Of a stretch of DNA of 64,000 bases, positions 21,091-30,666 are shown piece by piece. Both the position numbers and the translations under genes were made by a program. Source of the stretch: Agarophyton chilense (taxonomy: Eukaryota > Rhodophyta > Florideophyceae > Gracilariales > Gracilariaceae); contig JARGXX010000090.1 in the NCBI GenBank assembly GCA_030374765.1, positions 124,001 through 188,000 on the forward strand. Reading direction: 5' to 3'. Numbering within the stretch: position 1 is the stretch's first letter; each line of letters starts with the position of its first letter. The notes below the pieces were generated by a model. It was not told the DNA's origin and made no database searches. It saw only the letters and a list, made by a program, of their open reading frames with translations.

Positions 21091-21633
21091 TCAATGCGGT
21101 TTTTGAGAGGAGTCATCATCGGCGGTCATGGAACGCCAGTATTTGACAAGAGAGGATGAAAGACGGGAGGACACGGCGGTCATACTATGCGCAATGTCGG
21201 AGAGCATGCGTGAGGCGAAGCGGTGCGAATCGCGCACGACGTGTGGACGAGTGGCGGACTGCGCGAGCGCGACGCAGGCGTCGTACTGCTTGGACAGCAT
21301 GCGGGACAGCAGCGAGGCGGGCGACGAGGGCGGTGAGGGCGGTGAGGACGGTGAGGACGGTGAGGACGGTGAGGACGGTGAGGACGGTGAGTAGGGTGCA
21401 GGGGGCGACGGAGGCGACGGTGGAGGCGACGGTGGAGGCGACGGTGGAGGCGACGGTGGAGGCACGGAGGGGGAGGGTTGGCGTGCGGCAGCGCGCACGA
21501 CGGCGCGCTCGCACGCCAGGAAGAGGCCGATCTTGTCGGCGCACGCGGCCGACGAGCCGCTGCTCTCGACGCAGCGCAGCATGGCGCGGAACTTGGCGCC
21601 GCACACGGCCGCGTCGCGCGGCTCCGGCGCCAT
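21091..21633 (-). CDS. Twin CX9C (CHCH-type) protein with Pro/Ser-repeat linker
   Basis: A 180-residue ORF whose N-terminus has cysteines at 11, 21, 31 and 41, that is C-X9-C-X9-C-X9-C (CGAKFRAMLRC, CADKIGLFLAC). This is the twin CX9C pattern of proteins imported into the mitochondrial intermembrane space by the Mia40 disulfide relay. Residues about 53-105 are a Pro/Ser repeat (PPPS and SPS units) encoded by two minisatellites. The C-terminal 75 residues contain another helix (SKQYDACVALAQSA). It is divergent from SAR1, with 348 bp between the starts, and convergent with the RlmN-like gene. Its exact role is unknown; small proteins of this class usually serve respiratory-complex assembly. Confidence 0.72.
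   Translation of the reverse strand: MAPEPRDAAVCGAKFRAMLRCVESSGSSAACADKIGLFLACERAVVRAAARQPSPSVPPPSPPPSPPPSPPPSPPSPPAPYSPSSPSSPSSPSSPSSPPSPPSSPASLLSRMLSKQYDACVALAQSATRPHVVRDSHRFASRMLSDIAHSMTAVSSRLSSSLVKYWRSMTADDDSSQKPH
21326..21390. repeat. 9-bp minisatellite in the CX9C gene
   Basis: About seven tandem GGTGAGGAC or GGTGAGGGC units. On the coding strand they encode a Ser/Pro repeat. Length is likely to vary between individuals. Confidence 0.85.
21404..21463. repeat. 12-bp minisatellite in the CX9C gene
   Basis: About five tandem GGAGGCGACGGT units, encoding PPPS repeats on the minus strand. Confidence 0.85.
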
Positions 21634-21981
21634 AGCGCTGCTGCTGTTGCAGCCGCTTGCCTTCCCTCCGCGCGCCGCGTGCTATCTCCCCAACAACGCT
21701 CCGCGTCTCCGAGCGCGCGGAGCGCAAGCCCAGTTGCCGCTCGCCCGTGGCCACGTCGCCTCGCTGGTCAGCTGGCATTCAATCAACGAACCTCTGTAAG
21801 CACTATCCCACACCAGCGCCTTTGCCGAAGACCACCTCTACAAATCCGTATCGTCCTCCACACCACCGTTCCCATCGTACCGCAACTCAACATCCGTGTT
21901 CAAATCCTATCCGGTCCCGCTACCAATTCCTCTTTCCCTGTACCCCCTTCCTCCCCCCTCCCTCCTCCCCCCGCGCGCGCC

Positions 21982-22551
21982 ATGTTTTCCTGGTTTTGGG
22001 ACGCTCTCTCCTACCTCGGCTTGTACTACAAGAATGCAAAGATCCTCTTCCTCGGCCTGGACAATGCTGGAAAAACCACTCTGATGCACGTGCTGCGCGA
22101 CGATCGCGTTGCACAGCACATCCCTACGCAGCAGCCCACTGCCGAGGAAGTCGTCGTCGGCAACATTCGTTTTCGCGCCTTTGACCTCGGCGGTCATGCC
22201 GCTGCCCGCCAGATTTGGCGCAATTATTACGCCAAGGTCGATGGCGTCGTATTTCTCGTCGACGCCGTTGACAGAGAACGTTTTCCTGAGGTCAAGAAGG
22301 AGCTTGATAGTCTGATTGGCGACGAAATGCTATCGGATGTCCCATTCCTCATCCTTGGTAACAAGATCGATATGCCGCGCGCCGCCAGCGATGAAGAACT
22401 GCGTTCGGCCCTCGGTTTACATCATCTCACCACGGGACAGGCCACTGCACCCATGAGTGACATCCGTCCCATCGAGCTTTTCATGTGCTCGGTTGTTAGA
22501 AAAATGGGCTACGCACAGGGTTTCAGATGGTTGAGCAACCACCTTCAGTAA
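21982..22551 (+). CDS. SAR1: Small GTPase Sar1 (COPII coat initiation)
   Basis: A 189-residue protein from ATG 21982. It starts MFSWFWDALSYLGLYYKNAK, the amphipathic membrane-inserting helix of Sar1, without the Gly2 myristoylation site of Arf. GTP-binding motifs are all present: GLDNAGKTT (P-loop), DLGGH with switch II, and NKID. Length and C-terminus (FRWLSNHLQ) fit the family. On the ER membrane Sar1-GTP recruits Sec23/24 and then Sec13/31 to form transport vesicles. The gene is intronless. The 50 bases before the ATG are almost pure pyrimidine, which may be a leader or promoter element. It ends TAA. The reading frame stays open upstream to about 21478, but this has no homology and is probably untranslated. 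Confidence 0.96.
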   Translation: MFSWFWDALSYLGLYYKNAKILFLGLDNAGKTTLMHVLRDDRVAQHIPTQQPTAEEVVVGNIRFRAFDLGGHAAARQIWRNYYAKVDGVVFLVDAVDRERFPEVKKELDSLIGDEMLSDVPFLILGNKIDMPRAASDEELRSALGLHHLTTGQATAPMSDIRPIELFMCSVVRKMGYAQGFRWLSNHLQ

Positions 22552-22752
22552 TTCCTTACTGCCCTTGGTAGCCACCGTTCTTGTACAATGCCTTTCGTAA
22601 TGGTTTCCGTTCTTATCCTCGTGTAAACGCACACACAACTTCATACCAAACCAACACCACGCCTGGCATCTATTTTCACCTTCATGTGCATTTTTCCTTT
22701 ACTAAACCTTTCCAACTCTCCCGTTTCGTTTTTGTTTCGAATCGCTCCGTTT

Positions 22753-23499
22753 TCACACCTTGCCATCGGGTACAACTCTCATCACGCACAAGTCGTTGAA
22801 CGCCGTTTCACTGCTTGACAGAGTCGAACGAGGGCATGCTTTCTCCTCTAGTCTTCCACGCCTGTACAGCTTCTCAATAAACCCGGTTGGCCACGCCATT
22901 CCAGGTGGTAACATCTCAAAATAAAGCGACAGCTGGTTTGACAGTACCACCACTTTGCCTAAAGCACCGCATCGATCTAATGCTAGCAACACGTGTTCGT
23001 TCATATCGCGGGAACAATGGGGAAGAAATAGAAACAGACGCGAGCCAGTTCCCACTTCAAAGTCTTCGCCGAGCTGCCATTCCTTTCTGCACATACTCAG
23101 CTTTCGCAGAATAGCTTCGTCGGCTTCATTCATACATGGATCTCCCACAAAGCACTTTCCAACTTCTAAAAGCTCTCGCAGCAAGCACGCGCACGCAAGT
23201 TGATGCCTTGCGTCCTTCCAGTGAGTGAAAGAACCCATACCCAAACAATGCATGGTAACGTTGGAGCCAGCAAACGCTGCCGTCGCACGAAGAACGTGAG
23301 CCGCCGTTTGTTCCCACCAAGCTGTGTTTCTTAGAGATTTGGCCAGAATCATAACATGGTCTGCACTGACCGTGGATGACGGAGCCGGGTCAGAAGCGGT
23401 TGGTGCGCTTACATGGTATACTTTTGGTCGCGACACTTTTTTTTTCCTCCGTGAGTGATTCTTTCCGCCGCGGCGAACGATTTTCCATTCGTTTTCCAT
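22753..23499 (-). CDS. SRR1-domain protein
   Basis: A 248-residue ORF from ATG 23499. After a basic N-terminus (RRGGKNHSRRKKK) comes an SRR1-like domain: CLGMGSFTHWKDARHQLACA, then FVGDPCMNEADEAIL, a TGSRLFLFLPHC block and VVVLSNQLSLYFEM. In plants SRR1 affects light signalling and the circadian clock; the yeast relative Ber1 is linked to proteasome and microtubule function. The biochemical activity is unknown. It is convergent with SAR1, with 201 bp between stop codons. The start region shows a small duplication (TTTTCCATTCG twice). Confidence 0.85.
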   Translation of the reverse strand: MENEWKIVRRGGKNHSRRKKKVSRPKVYHVSAPTASDPAPSSTVSADHVMILAKSLRNTAWWEQTAAHVLRATAAFAGSNVTMHCLGMGSFTHWKDARHQLACACLLRELLEVGKCFVGDPCMNEADEAILRKLSMCRKEWQLGEDFEVGTGSRLFLFLPHCSRDMNEHVLLALDRCGALGKVVVLSNQLSLYFEMLPPGMAWPTGFIEKLYRRGRLEEKACPRSTLSSSETAFNDLCVMRVVPDGKV

Positions 23500-24761
23500 T
23501 CGTTTTCTGTCATGAAGTAGGTCGCTTGAGTAGGAAAGTTCTCTCGTAACTATTTAGAGGCAGTAGCACTTCGAAATTACCGGATTGCTAACAAGGGTAC
23601 ACTAATTCTACTACAAGATCTGCACTTCATCGTTGGATACGTTGCCCCACAACAATCAAGGAGCACTATGCCGCTGCAAGAATAAATTAATCAAAAAATT
23701 TGAAATACAATCAACTCTGGTCGCCTGTCAGCAATGGGCCGTTACCAATGGCTAACAAGTCAAGCCCTCCTGCGTGAAAACCCTTAATATGCTTTAGCAT
23801 GTGTGAGTAAGTAAACATGGATTATGGTGAAACGGATAGAAGTTTCTTTGAGAAAGAAACAACAGGTGGCTCACTCACTCATTCACGATGAGGAGTTTAT
23901 TTGACGATAGGCGGGTCCAATGGCCATTGCATTGTGCTGGAGGTTGCCTGTTGACTCCGGATATCAAGTGTCAGCATTGATGTTGGTCGCTCGTTCCGAC
24001 ATGCATTTTAGAGAACGGGGTGTACAGTACGTTGCCGATCATAGTCGTAATTCTTCAGATGATTGTGTACTTCCTATTCAGTGACGATCTGAAAGAGCCC
24101 CGAAATGCAAAAGAAGATGTTCTTTAATGACCGTGCTAGCTTTCACTAGCATGTACCCAGAAACACGGAGAACAGATTCTCCAACCCTCTGTCGCCCGTA
24201 CAACTGATGAAGACGTGTTTTTGAATTTTGATTCCACTAATTGCAGAGCAGTAACATAATAAAACAATTTGCTCGTCTCCTTAGACGACATGTAAGAATT
24301 CTTTAGGAGCCCTTCGACTTAAGATGTTAGTGCTTGGGGCATGGATTTTGACAAATATGGGCACGTTGAGAGTGATTTGAATAGGCAAAGAGCAATTTGG
24401 GAAGACCGGCATATCTGCGTCGCTATCTTCATTACTTTCATTTTTTGCTTCTTTACCAGCAACCTGGTTACTCACCTAACCTGAAGAAATGAACCTTGGC
24501 TTTTGAAGGACAACAACCGTGCGCATATGCGATCATTTCTGAAAGACTCTTGCGGGATACACTGACAAGGCGCGTCTTCCTGACCGACCATCGAACTATG
24601 TTTTCATGTTTTCCACTCACGTTTCGGCAAAATAATTCCATTGGAAGCAACAACAGAATACGGGAAAATGCTGCTTTGGTGGTGACAACATTAGAGCAAC
24701 AGACGGACGAAAAACGTTGAAAGGATTTTATGGAAAGCGACTTTATGAATAGCAAAGCAGA
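23500..24761. other. Intergenic region between the SRR1-like and chorismate mutase genes
   Basis: About 1.26 kb. Two short minus-strand open frames (24281-24475 and 24468-24755) follow the chorismate mutase stop. They match nothing I know and are probably 3' untranslated or chance frames. Confidence 0.5.
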
Positions 24762-25907
24762 TTAACTGGTCCATCGCTTCAAATTAGTGACAAATGCATC
24801 CGTTTGATGATTTGCAGGCTCTTCATAATTGACACCCTCGTATCTTTGAATGACGTATTCGACCTCTACTTCCTTGGTTAGAGGAATAATAAACTTTTTA
24901 TACATCTCAGATATGGTGATGGGGTCAACTTTGAAAACGTCTCTCGGCCCCTCCACGCTTATGTCCGAACCGTAGCTTCTGGCTTTATTCTCAACTCTTT
25001 TAAGGAGAACGCGCTCAACTTGTTCGTTTGAAAGCTGGTCCCAAATGGCGGAACGGTCTCGTTTTGACGCCAGTTGCCTGTAAAGGGGTTCATCAGCCTG
25101 ACACTTTGATTCAGCGATGAACTTGCCGTAATGAATTCGCTTGGACAGCGCTTGTAAACAAGCGACGTCACTGGTTGCAGAACTGCCATAGTTTTGATCA
25201 TCTCCGGGCTGACAAATCGTTTGCAAAATGAAGTTGTTGTAGATCTTTTCTATGTCTTCGTTGACGTTGATGTTATTCTGTTTGAGGGTTTTCGGGTAGT
25301 CTAGTTGAGTGAGAATGGGGGTGGGGAGGAGATGAGGCGGCGAAAACGGATGTTCGTCCGGAGAGGTGTACCTGCGCACTTTGGCGTACACCTGCTCTAT
25401 CTGATACAGCACAAACTGGGAAAAGGTGTGGTAGGGCTTTGGTACATCAAAGGCGCCGGGAGTGTATATGGGATCGTTGAGCTTGAACTGGGCGCGCTCG
25501 ATGAGCGCAAAGATGATTGTCTCCTCCTGGCGAATAAGGCGTTCGCGTAGATCGGAGAGGAGAAGCGCGGAACCGGGCGGTGGGTTGGGAATTCCGTAAA
25601 AGTCAACACCTGGTTGGTGGTGATGCCTAGCACGTTCACACGCCACGACCTGGGCAGCACGAAGCGAAGGACGCGGCGAAGAGGACGGCGGCGGCGGCCG
25701 ACACTGCGAGGTGCACAGCTGGCCAGGGCGCAAGGAGAGGGCGCACGGCGGCAGAAAAGCAGGCGGACTCATTGTGGGATCGGGGTCGGGGTCGGGGTCG
25801 ACGGAGGGTTCCGCGGCAAGCTGGCGAAGCTGGCGGAGGGCGACTTGGCGGGGGTGCGTGAACGATGACGATGACGGCATGCAAGGCGGAGGGGACGCGG
25901 CGCGCAT
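24762..25907 (-). CDS. Chorismate mutase, eukaryotic AroQ type, probably plastid-targeted
   Basis: From ATG 25907 the protein is 381 residues; an upstream open frame reaches 26114 but looks untranslated. About 115 N-terminal residues are Pro/Ser/Ala-rich without homology and fit a plastid transit peptide. The catalytic domain then follows: LLLSDLRERLIRQEETIIFALIE, the DVACLQALSKRIHYGKFIAE helix and a C-terminal YKKFIIPLTKEVEVEYVIQR. This is the all-helical allosteric chorismate mutase of plants and fungi. It converts chorismate to prephenate, the branch toward Phe and Tyr. A Thr- or Trp-binding regulatory site is normal in the family but cannot be checked by eye. No intron is apparent. The 5' part is GC-rich with a D/P repeat. 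Confidence 0.92.
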   Translation of the reverse strand: MRAASPPPCMPSSSSFTHPRQVALRQLRQLAAEPSVDPDPDPDPTMSPPAFLPPCALSLRPGQLCTSQCRPPPPSSSPRPSLRAAQVVACERARHHHQPGVDFYGIPNPPPGSALLLSDLRERLIRQEETIIFALIERAQFKLNDPIYTPGAFDVPKPYHTFSQFVLYQIEQVYAKVRRYTSPDEHPFSPPHLLPTPILTQLDYPKTLKQNNINVNEDIEKIYNNFILQTICQPGDDQNYGSSATSDVACLQALSKRIHYGKFIAESKCQADEPLYRQLASKRDRSAIWDQLSNEQVERVLLKRVENKARSYGSDISVEGPRDVFKVDPITISEMYKKFIIPLTKEVEVEYVIQRYEGVNYEEPANHQTDAFVTNLKRWTS

Positions 25908-26290
25908 GGTGCATTTATGTGGGGCGGGGGAGACGCGCCATGGCGGGCGGGCGGATGCGACGATGCGGAATGTAGCGATGAGGCGGCGGTAAGACGCGCG
26001 GGCGTTAGCGCCGCCCCGCGAAGCAACGCAGCGGACGCATGGCCACGCGTGGCGCCGTGTGAGCCGGCCACCGCGCGCCGGCCACCGCGCGCCCGCGGCC
26101 GCACGTTGCTGCACATGTAAAACGTAGCCTTCGGCCGTCGACCGTTACCCCCTCGCCGTCCGCCATGTCCTCCTACTCCAAACGGCCAAACAATGCTCTA
26201 TCGCTCGTGCCTTTTGCATTCACCAGTACTGTCATATCTCTCACCACCATCGCCTTCGCGGCTACGCATGCTGTCGCCCATTGCTGCCAC

Positions 26291-28078
26291 TCAGTCACCG
26301 CCAACTCGCATCGTGCACCGCCTCGACACCGACACCATCACCGCGTGTGCATCACAAATGTCTTCCACTCGAAGGTTATCACCGTGCCTCATCAGCAGTC
26401 GCGCCTTCTCGTCCGGCCGCCGCACCAAGTAGTATCCATCACAAAGCGTCACATGGCTTAGGTGATCCACGCGGATTCCCTTCGGATCATACAGTGGGTA
26501 CCGATCTTTTCCAGAAAAGAAAACTTCGATGCCCGGCAGGTTCTCCCCGTATCCGTTTCCAGCCAACCACTTGCGAAATACCTCCAGCTGTTCTTCTTTC
26601 TTCTTCTTGTTTGCAAACACGCGCATATACGACACACTCAGCAGGTCCTCAATTCCGTGCACCTCCTTGCAGCCCTGGAATGCGCGGCGGATGGGGCGTG
26701 ACTGGCTTGAGAGGCACTGCCATATTGATACCAGTGTCCCAATTGTTCCAAGCGTAACCAGTGAAACTACTTCAAGGTATCCCACTATCCCGTCATTTAC
26801 CCCCTTCACACACAGCACCACCGTCAATACCACCATTACGATCGCGTACACAACCAGAATAAACGCGCGCACCACTACCTGATTTCTTGGTTCCTTTTTT
26901 ACCAGAACGCCGTTTCTCATGTACACAGATTTCTTGAAGTTGCTGTCCTTCTTCAAGTACTCCCTATCAAGCTCCATCGCAGCAATACGATACGGCGGCA
27001 TAGCGTCCATGTGTTGATCTGCAAACTTCCCTCTTCCAAAAGTATATCGAAGCCCCAAGATTTCGAACTGTCCATAATCAGAATGCATCATTCCGAACAG
27101 AGAGTTTATCAATCCTTGTCTTTGAACTAATATCACTCTTTCGTACCACTCTTTCAATCTGGGCGCTTCACCCCATAATAAACTGACCACATCCCAGTTC
27201 CTTTCGAGCCGGAACAACAGCCTGTTCCGATACATTTTTTTGTCCATACATTGCTTCACGAGCTCCAGTAAGGCGGGGTTAAGGTGCACGGCACACCGAC
27301 TTATTTCTGCAACAAATTCGTACAATGGACAAACAGCTGTGTTCTTATCCGAGTATAGCATACAAGGCTTTGCAGTATCTGCCAGACAATACATTGTTCG
27401 GTCTGTGAGTTCCACCAGTGACATCGCCAGAATTTCGTCCATCGAATTCACGCGTTTGCCGTTGCGGAGTATTCTGGGATCGCTTAACTGTTTCCTTGGC
27501 CTGGATTGTTGCATACGACCGGACTCGAACTCGACCAAATCATATGTTCGCGAAAGTATATCCGGTGACGGCATTTTTGCACCATATGCGTACCATACCA
27601 TTGCGCGTGCTGTTTCAAACTCACCATACTTCACTTGCTTGATACGAAATTTAGATGCCTTAAGCAACATGCGGCAGAGTTTGGGCAGCTCGGGTATGAT
27701 TATCAACATCAGCCTTGCATACAGAGAAAGTGTTGGCGCAGGGGGCTTGGTTCTTCGAGGTCGGAGTGCTTCAAGTGCTTTAGTTATCAGCAATTCTTCA
27801 CTTTCTTTCCTGGTCAACCTTGGTTTTCGCTTCCTTTCGCGGTATATGGGTTTCAGCCATTCTTGAACCAAATCTTCATCGTTCCTATCTAGAGGCGTAT
27901 TTAACTTAACCTGAGCCAGGTGCCAATGAACAGCTTTCTCCAGTGCCAGACGTACATATGACTTGAGAGCCTCCTGCTGATGTGCAACGACATATTCTCT
28001 TCTCCGACCTTCGCATGCAAGTAACACGCTCACTCGTTGGGGGTTCCTCCTTAACGTGGAGGAGGGTCGACAAGACAT
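26291..28078 (-). CDS. Unrecognised two-pass membrane protein
   Basis: An uninterrupted 595-residue ORF from ATG 28078. I do not recognise the family. Residues about 1-390 are soluble-looking, basic and helical (RERKRKPRLTRKESEELLIT; LEALRPRRT). Two hydrophobic segments follow, about 401-425 (VVVRAFILVVYAIVMVVLTV) and 431-456 (IVGYLEVVSLVTLGTIGTLV), joined by a very short loop, which suggests a hairpin in the membrane. The C-terminal 140 residues contain a Lys-rich KKKKEEQLEVF segment and a compact domain rich in Asp, Gly and Tyr. No signal peptide is seen. It is 383 bp upstream of the chorismate mutase start, on the same strand. Confidence 0.8.
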   Translation of the reverse strand: MSCRPSSTLRRNPQRVSVLLACEGRRREYVVAHQQEALKSYVRLALEKAVHWHLAQVKLNTPLDRNDEDLVQEWLKPIYRERKRKPRLTRKESEELLITKALEALRPRRTKPPAPTLSLYARLMLIIIPELPKLCRMLLKASKFRIKQVKYGEFETARAMVWYAYGAKMPSPDILSRTYDLVEFESGRMQQSRPRKQLSDPRILRNGKRVNSMDEILAMSLVELTDRTMYCLADTAKPCMLYSDKNTAVCPLYEFVAEISRCAVHLNPALLELVKQCMDKKMYRNRLLFRLERNWDVVSLLWGEAPRLKEWYERVILVQRQGLINSLFGMMHSDYGQFEILGLRYTFGRGKFADQHMDAMPPYRIAAMELDREYLKKDSNFKKSVYMRNGVLVKKEPRNQVVVRAFILVVYAIVMVVLTVVLCVKGVNDGIVGYLEVVSLVTLGTIGTLVSIWQCLSSQSRPIRRAFQGCKEVHGIEDLLSVSYMRVFANKKKKEEQLEVFRKWLAGNGYGENLPGIEVFFSGKDRYPLYDPKGIRVDHLSHVTLCDGYYLVRRPDEKARLLMRHGDNLRVEDICDAHAVMVSVSRRCTMRVGGD

Positions 28079-28874
28079 GAGGCTCTACACTCGTACAGCC
28101 GTGATCAATTCCAAGGCATAGGGCTTCACCACAATGGCACAGCTTTGATTGTGAATAAAAGGTTTCAACCCCTCAAAAATGGTGCTCTGCAAGCATCTTT
28201 ATTAAGTGATACGGCCCATCACTTTGGCCTGAAAAAGCTCTACAGATGACAGCCTCTAATATAGATAGCAATGCCGGCTGGGCTCTTGCCAAAGGGACTC
28301 AGGTGTTTTATAGCCTTCGATTTTGAGTCTAGCCATGGCCCTTAGCAGGGCTCTGCTGTCCAATGCGATGTTGAATTATTCATTCTTGTAGACTCGCTTT
28401 CGCGCTGTACCGATTGTTCAACAAACTAAATCGATCAAAGCTCCCCGACTGACAGAACAAGCCAATTTCCCCTTCTGTAGGATGACCAGCACATTTTTTT
28501 TCGACTTAGGCGATTGCGAGTTGCACTTGAGACAAGGAAGGATAAATGAGAACACTTTTACGACTGGCAGTTCGATATCCTCTCACTCCTTGGGAATATA
28601 AACTGCCGAGGAACCCAATTTGAAGGGTGCGGTTGGCGTGGGCACAGCGTCAGCGCAACCTCCAGTCCCTAGTGGAAGTCAGCCCTCTCCCAAAGTGGCG
28701 GGAGAGAGCGAATACAAAGAATGCCCTCAAATAAAGAGAATATACCATCATCTGCCGCACAAACTCATGCGCTTGCACCACTATGCCGTGACACTCAACA
28801 CAATACCACTGCATTATGGTACTATCTTTTATACGCCTCCAGCCGCGACTGAACTCGCTGTTGGCTAGTACTAG
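28079..28874. other. Intergenic region at the border of the host gene island
   Basis: About 800 bp without a supportable gene. A short open frame at 28620-28868 has no recognised motif. Confidence 0.5.
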
Positions 28875-29353
28875 TGTCTATACGACCGATGGCCTCATGT
28901 GAGGCCAATTGGCCTCATATGAGGCCATTTTTTATTTCTTTGTAATAAAGCAATAAATGCAATCTACGAGCTCTGCATAACTGGAACATATTGCTGAACA
29001 CTCTTCCTTTGATGGCCTTAAAATTTGTAGTATACAATACTAGATGATTAAAAGAGGTATTTCCTTTCAACATGGTTTTTTTGGATAGTTTGAGGCCAAA
29101 AATATTTGGTTGTTGCTTTTTTGCGATTACTGAAGTTTGTCACACCAAAAGTATATCGTTTTAAAGAAGAGTATTAAAGCTCTGTTTGACTCGATTCCCG
29201 AGGCTTTTGCTCAACGATAAAGATGTATGGTTTTTATTTTTGTTTTCTGTCCTTCTGCTCTAAATTTGAAAATTCATATCTTGAATGAATTTCAGTTACT
29301 TTTTAAGGTAAATTTTGGTCTCAGGTGAGGCCAATCCTCCGGGCGTGTAGACA
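28875..29353. mobile_element. Short non-autonomous terminal-inverted-repeat element (MITE-like)
   Basis: The left end TGTCTATACGACC (28875-28887) is matched in inverse by GGGCGTGTAGACA (29341-29353), 11 of 13 bases. The 479-bp interior is AT-rich and codes for nothing. Flanks are CTAG and ATAG. A second, identical left end starts four bases further on at 29358, so two related elements may lie in tandem. The palindrome TGGCCTCATATGAGGCCA follows each left end. Confidence 0.55.
28890..28927. repeat. Tandem GGCCTCATATGAGGCC palindromes
   Basis: Two back-to-back palindromes, GGCCTCATGTGAGGCC (28891-28906, one mismatch) and GGCCTCATATGAGGCC (28911-28926, perfect), separated by AATT. A perfect copy recurs at 29374-29389 and a decayed one at 29318-29333. 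Confidence 0.8.
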
Positions 29354-29372
29354 ATAGTGTCTATACGACCAC

Positions 29373-29390
29373 TGGCCTCATATGAGGCCA
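29373..29390. repeat. Palindrome TGGCCTCATATGAGGCCA, third copy
   Basis: A perfect 18-bp palindrome directly after the second TGTCTATACGACC (29358-29370), the likely left end of the element that carries the piggyBac-like gene. Confidence 0.75.
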
Positions 29391-29560
29391 AAATTACAAT
29401 ATCGATAATGCTTGTAAACTTTGTCAATTTCCTTAAATTTTTGTGCCTAGACGTTTTAAACACTCTCTTCTTCTCTGGCGTCAACCTCAAAGATCACGAA
29501 CGATCTTCCAAAACCTGTAAACACATAATCTTTACTTCATTCTTTCATAATTTGTCAAAT

Positions 29561-29776
29561 ATGTCATCATCTATGGATCCCCATCGTGTAGTGGGAAACA
29601 AAGTACATACCCGCGCACTTCCCACCACATAAGAGAGCGACAATGAACGCTTTTTTGGCACGCAATCGAAAACGAAACTGGTCACCGGATAAACTACGAA
29701 AGTGGACGTTACTGTCAAAAATAATCGCAGACACACTTTTTTCACGATAAAATTGGAGCTTCCTGGTCGCGAGAAA
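29561..29776 (+). pseudogene. piggyBac-like transposase gene, 5' piece (split by element B)
   Basis: An ATG at 29561 (MSSSMDPHRVVGNKV) opens a decayed frame that, after a stop and a frame change, reads KVDVTVKNNRRHTFFTIKLE up to the insertion point of element B at 29776. The same frame resumes at 40812 and again, after element C, at 52203. Only the third piece shows recognisable transposase homology; the first two are assigned because the frame continues through both junctions. Confidence 0.55.
29772..29776. repeat. Target-site duplication AGAAA, left copy (element B)
   Basis: AGAAA directly precedes the 5' LTR and directly follows the 3' LTR at 40807-40811. Five bases is the usual length for Ty3/gypsy integration. 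Confidence 0.93.
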
Positions 29777-30663
29777 TGAAGGACAATGCCCTTCAAGGCG
29801 GTTTCTTCCCAGGACTTAGAGATTTCGCTCGCTTGAGGACTATCTTGGTCTATGACAAGCTATACCGCTATTGCGTGCTGACGGCCGGTTACGACCGGAA
29901 GTGCACACGGTTCGAAAACGTGGACTGCACGGATGCCGACGCTCGAGTGCGAGGCGTGCCACACGTGGCCCGAATTCTACCTAATGGTTAGTATTATTGA
30001 GTAACTTTCAGTATTTATTTAGCTACGCTATCGCTATTTAGTGTCTATTTTTCAGGCGCGCGCCCATTGTCAGGGGCTGCGCGCCACACTATTTAGGAGG
30101 CTGAGCACTGCTCCCCAGTAAACACCCTCTTGGGAGATACAAAGGAGGGTGCCTTGGCTCTGAACTTTTCGCCTTCGCCGCGTCTTCACCGCATACTGCG
30201 TGAGCGCCCGTCGCACGTTAGTTCATCCACCCCTCTGTCGAGCAGAGTGCTACCACCACCGTAGGTTCATATTTTATCGCCGACACTTGTCGTAGTCTCG
30301 CCCCTGTATAGGGTTTCGCCCCCTTTTCCTCTTGTTTTCCTTTTAGGTTCTCGTGAGTGGCCGCCTCACTCACCCCGCTCGCCCCCCTCATATGAGTGTT
30401 TCCTCGCTCCTTTTCCGACAGTCGCCGTGGTACCGCTCCGCCCAGGATTGGTCACACCCGGGACTGTGCCGTGCTCACCCAAACACTCTAGGTATATCCC
30501 GCCGGATTGGCCTCGGTATTACACCCGACTCCGTCGTGCCTTTCCAGAGTGGCTCTGTTTCTGTGCTCCGCTGGGACGCGTCTTTTCCGCCTGAGGCGTG
30601 TATCTCAAGAGAGGAAGATCCCGAACATCTTCGTGGTGTCTCCGCTCCAAGCGTTGTCCTACA
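29777..30663 (+). repeat. 5' LTR, family B
   Basis: TGAAGGACAATG at the start and CCTACA at the end; nearly the same sequence at 39921-40806. Both copies keep a short open frame near the start (from MKDNALQ, 71-74 codons). Confidence 0.95.
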
Positions 30664-30666
30664 ACC

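Noticed and set aside
21185..21778. Long ORFs in other frames across the CX9C gene.
   Set aside because: They are products of the GC-rich minisatellites and show only Arg/Ala/Val repeats.
21478..21981. A 357-residue ORF including SAR1 with a long N-terminal extension.
   Set aside because: The extension overlaps the CX9C gene on the other strand, has no homology and is GC-biased; Sar1 needs its own N-terminal helix, which starts at 21982.
25908..26114. An N-terminal extension of chorismate mutase to 26114.
   Set aside because: No ATG supports it; it is GC-driven and the ATG at 25907 already leaves room for a transit peptide.
27240..27866. A 208-residue plus-strand ORF.
   Set aside because: It is a shadow of the intact 595-residue gene on the other strand and has no domain.
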